From: JBDHHQ01 sp039586035
GTDB lineage: Bacteria > Gemmatimonadota > Gemmatimonadetes > Longimicrobiales > Gaopeijiaceae
Direction of reading: 5' to 3'
DNA: 64,000 nucleotides
Assembly: GCA_039586035.1 (NCBI GenBank)
Contig: JBDHLD010000028.1
Location: forward strand, 19,209 to 83,208
In this document: piece after piece, positions 62,634-64,000 of the stretch
Layout: every line of letters starts with the position of its first letter
Position numbering within the stretch: position 1 is the stretch's first letter
The notes under the pieces: model-generated
What the model saw: only the letters and a program-made list of their open reading frames with translations
Told to the model about the DNA's origin: nothing
The model's database searches: none
Position numbers and translations under genes: made by a program

Positions 62634-62665
62634 AAGAGGGACGCCTCGACCAGGGCGTCCCTCTT
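62634..62665. terminator. Intrinsic terminator
   Basis: AAGAGGGACGCC and GGCGTCCCTCTT form a perfect 12-base stem with an 8-base loop, followed by CGTGTTGTG. It ends the sorting-domain gene and could also end the convergent minus-strand zinc-ribbon/IIA unit. Confidence 0.75.
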
Positions 62666-62803
62666 CGTGTTGTGCATTCGTTCGTCTCGATCCGCGTGCC
62701 GTTTCCGCCTGTGGCCAAGGCCCGAGGGCTCGGTCGACAACCGAGAGTCTGAGGCTCGGTCAGGATCCCATGCGTCTGGGGCTCCGTGGCGATCCAACGA
62801 GTC

Positions 62804-63160
62804 TCACGGCAGGATGTAGATGAACCGCCCGCAGTGCTCGCAGCTGGTCAGCGCCTGGTTGGGGTCCTGCTCGCCGGCGCGAGCCGTGGCGATCGACACG
62901 AAGCAGCCGTAGCAGACTCCCTTGATCACCGGGACGACCACCCGGCCGAGAGACTGCCGTACCCGCTCGTACCGGCTCCGGACCGGAGGGGAGAGCCCGT
63001 CCTCGAGCTCGGTGATCTTGTCCTGGAGCTCGTCGGCGGCGCGTTCCACATCGATGTTGAACGTCCCGGCTTCCATGTCGAGGCCGGCGCCCTCCTCGAG
63101 CTCCCGGTGTTGCGCGCGGAGATCCTGGAGCTCCAGCAGGAGCATGAGCTGAGGATGCAT
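62804..63160 (-). CDS. C4 zinc-ribbon coiled-coil protein
   Basis: 118 residues. The N-terminal half is a helical/coiled region (LLELQDLRAQHRELEEG onward). The C-terminal zinc ribbon has C83xxC86 and C107xxC110 (GVCYGCFVSI, SCEHCGR). The family is a short relative of the DUF164/zf-RING_7 proteins with unknown role. It starts 14 bases after the PTS IIA-type gene stop, in the same operon. Confidence 0.75.
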   Translation of the reverse strand: MHPQLMLLLELQDLRAQHRELEEGAGLDMEAGTFNIDVERAADELQDKITELEDGLSPPVRSRYERVRQSLGRVVVPVIKGVCYGCFVSIATARAGEQDPNQALTSCEHCGRFIYILP

Positions 63161-63174
63161 GCCCGGTCGCCCCG

Positions 63175-63627
63175 CTAGGGGGCCTTTTCCTCCAGGAGTG
63201 CCAGGAAGGAATCGGCCGACTCGATTTCCTGGAGCCGTTCCGGCACGATCGGGTCTTTGGCGAACTGTGCGATCTTGCCCAGCACCGGCAGGTACTGGTT
63301 GGAGACCTCAAGGGGAGGCGCGACGATCAGGAAGAAGTTGTAGACCGGCTGACCGTCGATGGCCTTGAAGTCGACGCCGCCTGGCTTCCTACCGTACGCC
63401 AGGCGAAGCCTGTTCACGACGAGAGAGCGGCAGTGGGGGATGGCGATCCCCTTGCCGATCCCGGTCGAGCCGAGGTTCTCTCTCCGCTTGAGGGTCTTGA
63501 AGAGGATGGCCTCCGACTTCTCGTCGAGCCGGAGCAGGCTGATCAGCTCCTTGAGGAGGCCGTCTTTCGTCTCGGACTCGAGATCGAGGCTCACGACCTC
63601 AGCCGTGAATAGCTCACGAAGCTTCAT
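63175..63627 (-). CDS. PTS EIIA of the fructose/nitrogen (PtsN) type
   Basis: About 150 residues from ATG 63627 with GGAGG upstream; the longer frame adds a nonconserved leader. EIIA-2 features: the phospho-His65 in GIGKGIAIPHCRS, and FFLIVAPPLEV. Such proteins act either in fructose uptake or as the nitrogen-PTS regulator PtsN. No IIB or IIC lies beside it, which favours a regulatory role using the HPr and enzyme I encoded 7 kb upstream. Confidence 0.85.
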   Translation of the reverse strand: MKLRELFTAEVVSLDLESETKDGLLKELISLLRLDEKSEAILFKTLKRRENLGSTGIGKGIAIPHCRSLVVNRLRLAYGRKPGGVDFKAIDGQPVYNFFLIVAPPLEVSNQYLPVLGKIAQFAKDPIVPERLQEIESADSFLALLEEKAP

Positions 63628-63682
63628 ATTCGGTACCTCCGGGGGATACCCTTCGGCTTCAGGTCTGTGCGTACGAACGGGT

Positions 63683-63710
63683 AACATACCGTGGCGAAAT
63701 GTCTTGTCAA
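63683..63710 (-). promoter_or_regulatory. Promoter of the IIA/zinc-ribbon unit
   Basis: On the minus strand TTGACA (63705-63710) and TATGTT (63683-63688) are separated by 16 bases. This is the best sigma-70 match in the window, about 56 bases before the ATG. Confidence 0.7.
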
Positions 63711-63737
63711 AGGAAAGGGCTTCAGTAGGTTTCCGGC

Positions 63738-64000
63738 ATGACCGACGACTTCATGACTGCGCTCGAAGGGGATTCGACGCCCCTTTACCTGGCGCCCCAG
63801 GCGGGCGTCAGCGAGTCGCCGTTCCGACGGCTCTGCCGTCGCTTCGGCGCAGACGTGGTCATGACCGAGTTCGTCAGCGCGGACGGCATCATCAAGGCGA
63901 CGGACCGGGTGAAGTCCTACCTTCGGTTCGACGACGACGAGCGCCCCATCGGCGTGCAGATCTTCGGCTCCGATCCGGCCATGATGGCGGACGCCGCCAC
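63738..64000 (+). CDS. tRNA-dihydrouridine synthase (5' part, cut by window end)
   Basis: About 87 codons are visible. LYLAPQAGVSESPFRRLCRRFGADVVMTEFVSADGI and RPIGVQIFGSDP match the FMN-binding start of DusB-type enzymes, which reduce uridine in tRNA. ATG 63738 is chosen as the first start in the frame. It is divergent from the PTS IIA gene. Confidence 0.85.
   Translation, partial: MTDDFMTALEGDSTPLYLAPQAGVSESPFRRLCRRFGADVVMTEFVSADGIIKATDRVKSYLRFDDDERPIGVQIFGSDPAMMADAA

Noticed and set aside
1..64000. CRISPR array, insertion sequences, phage genes
   Set aside because: No regular spaced repeats, transposase or integrase were found; gene content is chromosomal housekeeping throughout.

Overview
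The window is a dense, high-GC bacterial chromosome segment. It has about 60 protein genes, almost no intergenic space, no RNA genes and no visible mobile DNA. Many genes start with GTG or TTG, and many start inside the previous stop codon (GTGA, ATGA, TGATG), so long translationally coupled operons are the rule. Diderm signs are a TonB receptor, predicted beta-barrels, an LpoA-like lipoprotein and a secreted protein with a YPNPFNP sorting motif. Together with gene order and gene content these suggest Gemmatimonadota or a close relative. That placement is inference; no rRNA is present.

Layout. 1-2162 (minus): a molybdo-enzyme maturation operon (split XdhC N and C halves plus a MocA-like fusion cut by the window edge). 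2477-4992: a DmpA/P1 peptidase coupled to a sodium:solute symporter. 4994-7895 (minus): a glycosyltransferase and an asparagine-synthase-like protein. 8185-12462: envelope and secreted proteins (beta-barrel, DUF3943, glycine-rich protein, EEP-fold lipoprotein). 12438-13349 (minus): a PadR regulator with a triple operator-like repeat, and a small membrane protein. 13670-16163: an orphan receiver, then (minus) a Tat-exported class V aminotransferase and a thioredoxin-like lipoprotein. 16362-22386: a signalling operon (small conserved protein, HDOD, hybrid kinase, HPt, multi-receiver kinase), with a probable one-base frameshift separating the HPt from its kinase. 22548-25759: a TonB receptor and RNase Z.

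25756-31757: a small conserved protein, tyrA, an aroA-cmk fusion and rpsA. The rpsA leader contains an intrinsic-terminator-like hairpin, and S1 has a long acidic tail with a tandem repeat. 31859-40223: an LpoA-like lipoprotein, then a propionyl-CoA carboxylase / methylmalonyl-CoA mutase operon that also holds a 23S rRNA methyltransferase. 40302-44325: FmdB-type zinc ribbon, argS, a PfkB kinase and purM. 44322-49234: an outer-membrane-like protein, ribD-ribE-ribBA-ribH and nusB.

49261-56272: a glycosyltransferase, hpf, hprK, a complete mannose-class PTS (IIA, IIB, IIC, IID), HPr and enzyme I. All key phospho-residues are present, including the regulatory serine of HPr, so the operon encodes both sugar uptake and its HprK-mediated control. 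56301-61937: metK, a bifunctional-nuclease-family protein, a membrane-anchored hypothetical, recO and selB. 62144-64000: a small sorting-domain protein, a zinc-ribbon protein and a PTS IIA-Ntr-type protein on the minus strand, and the start of a tRNA-dihydrouridine synthase.
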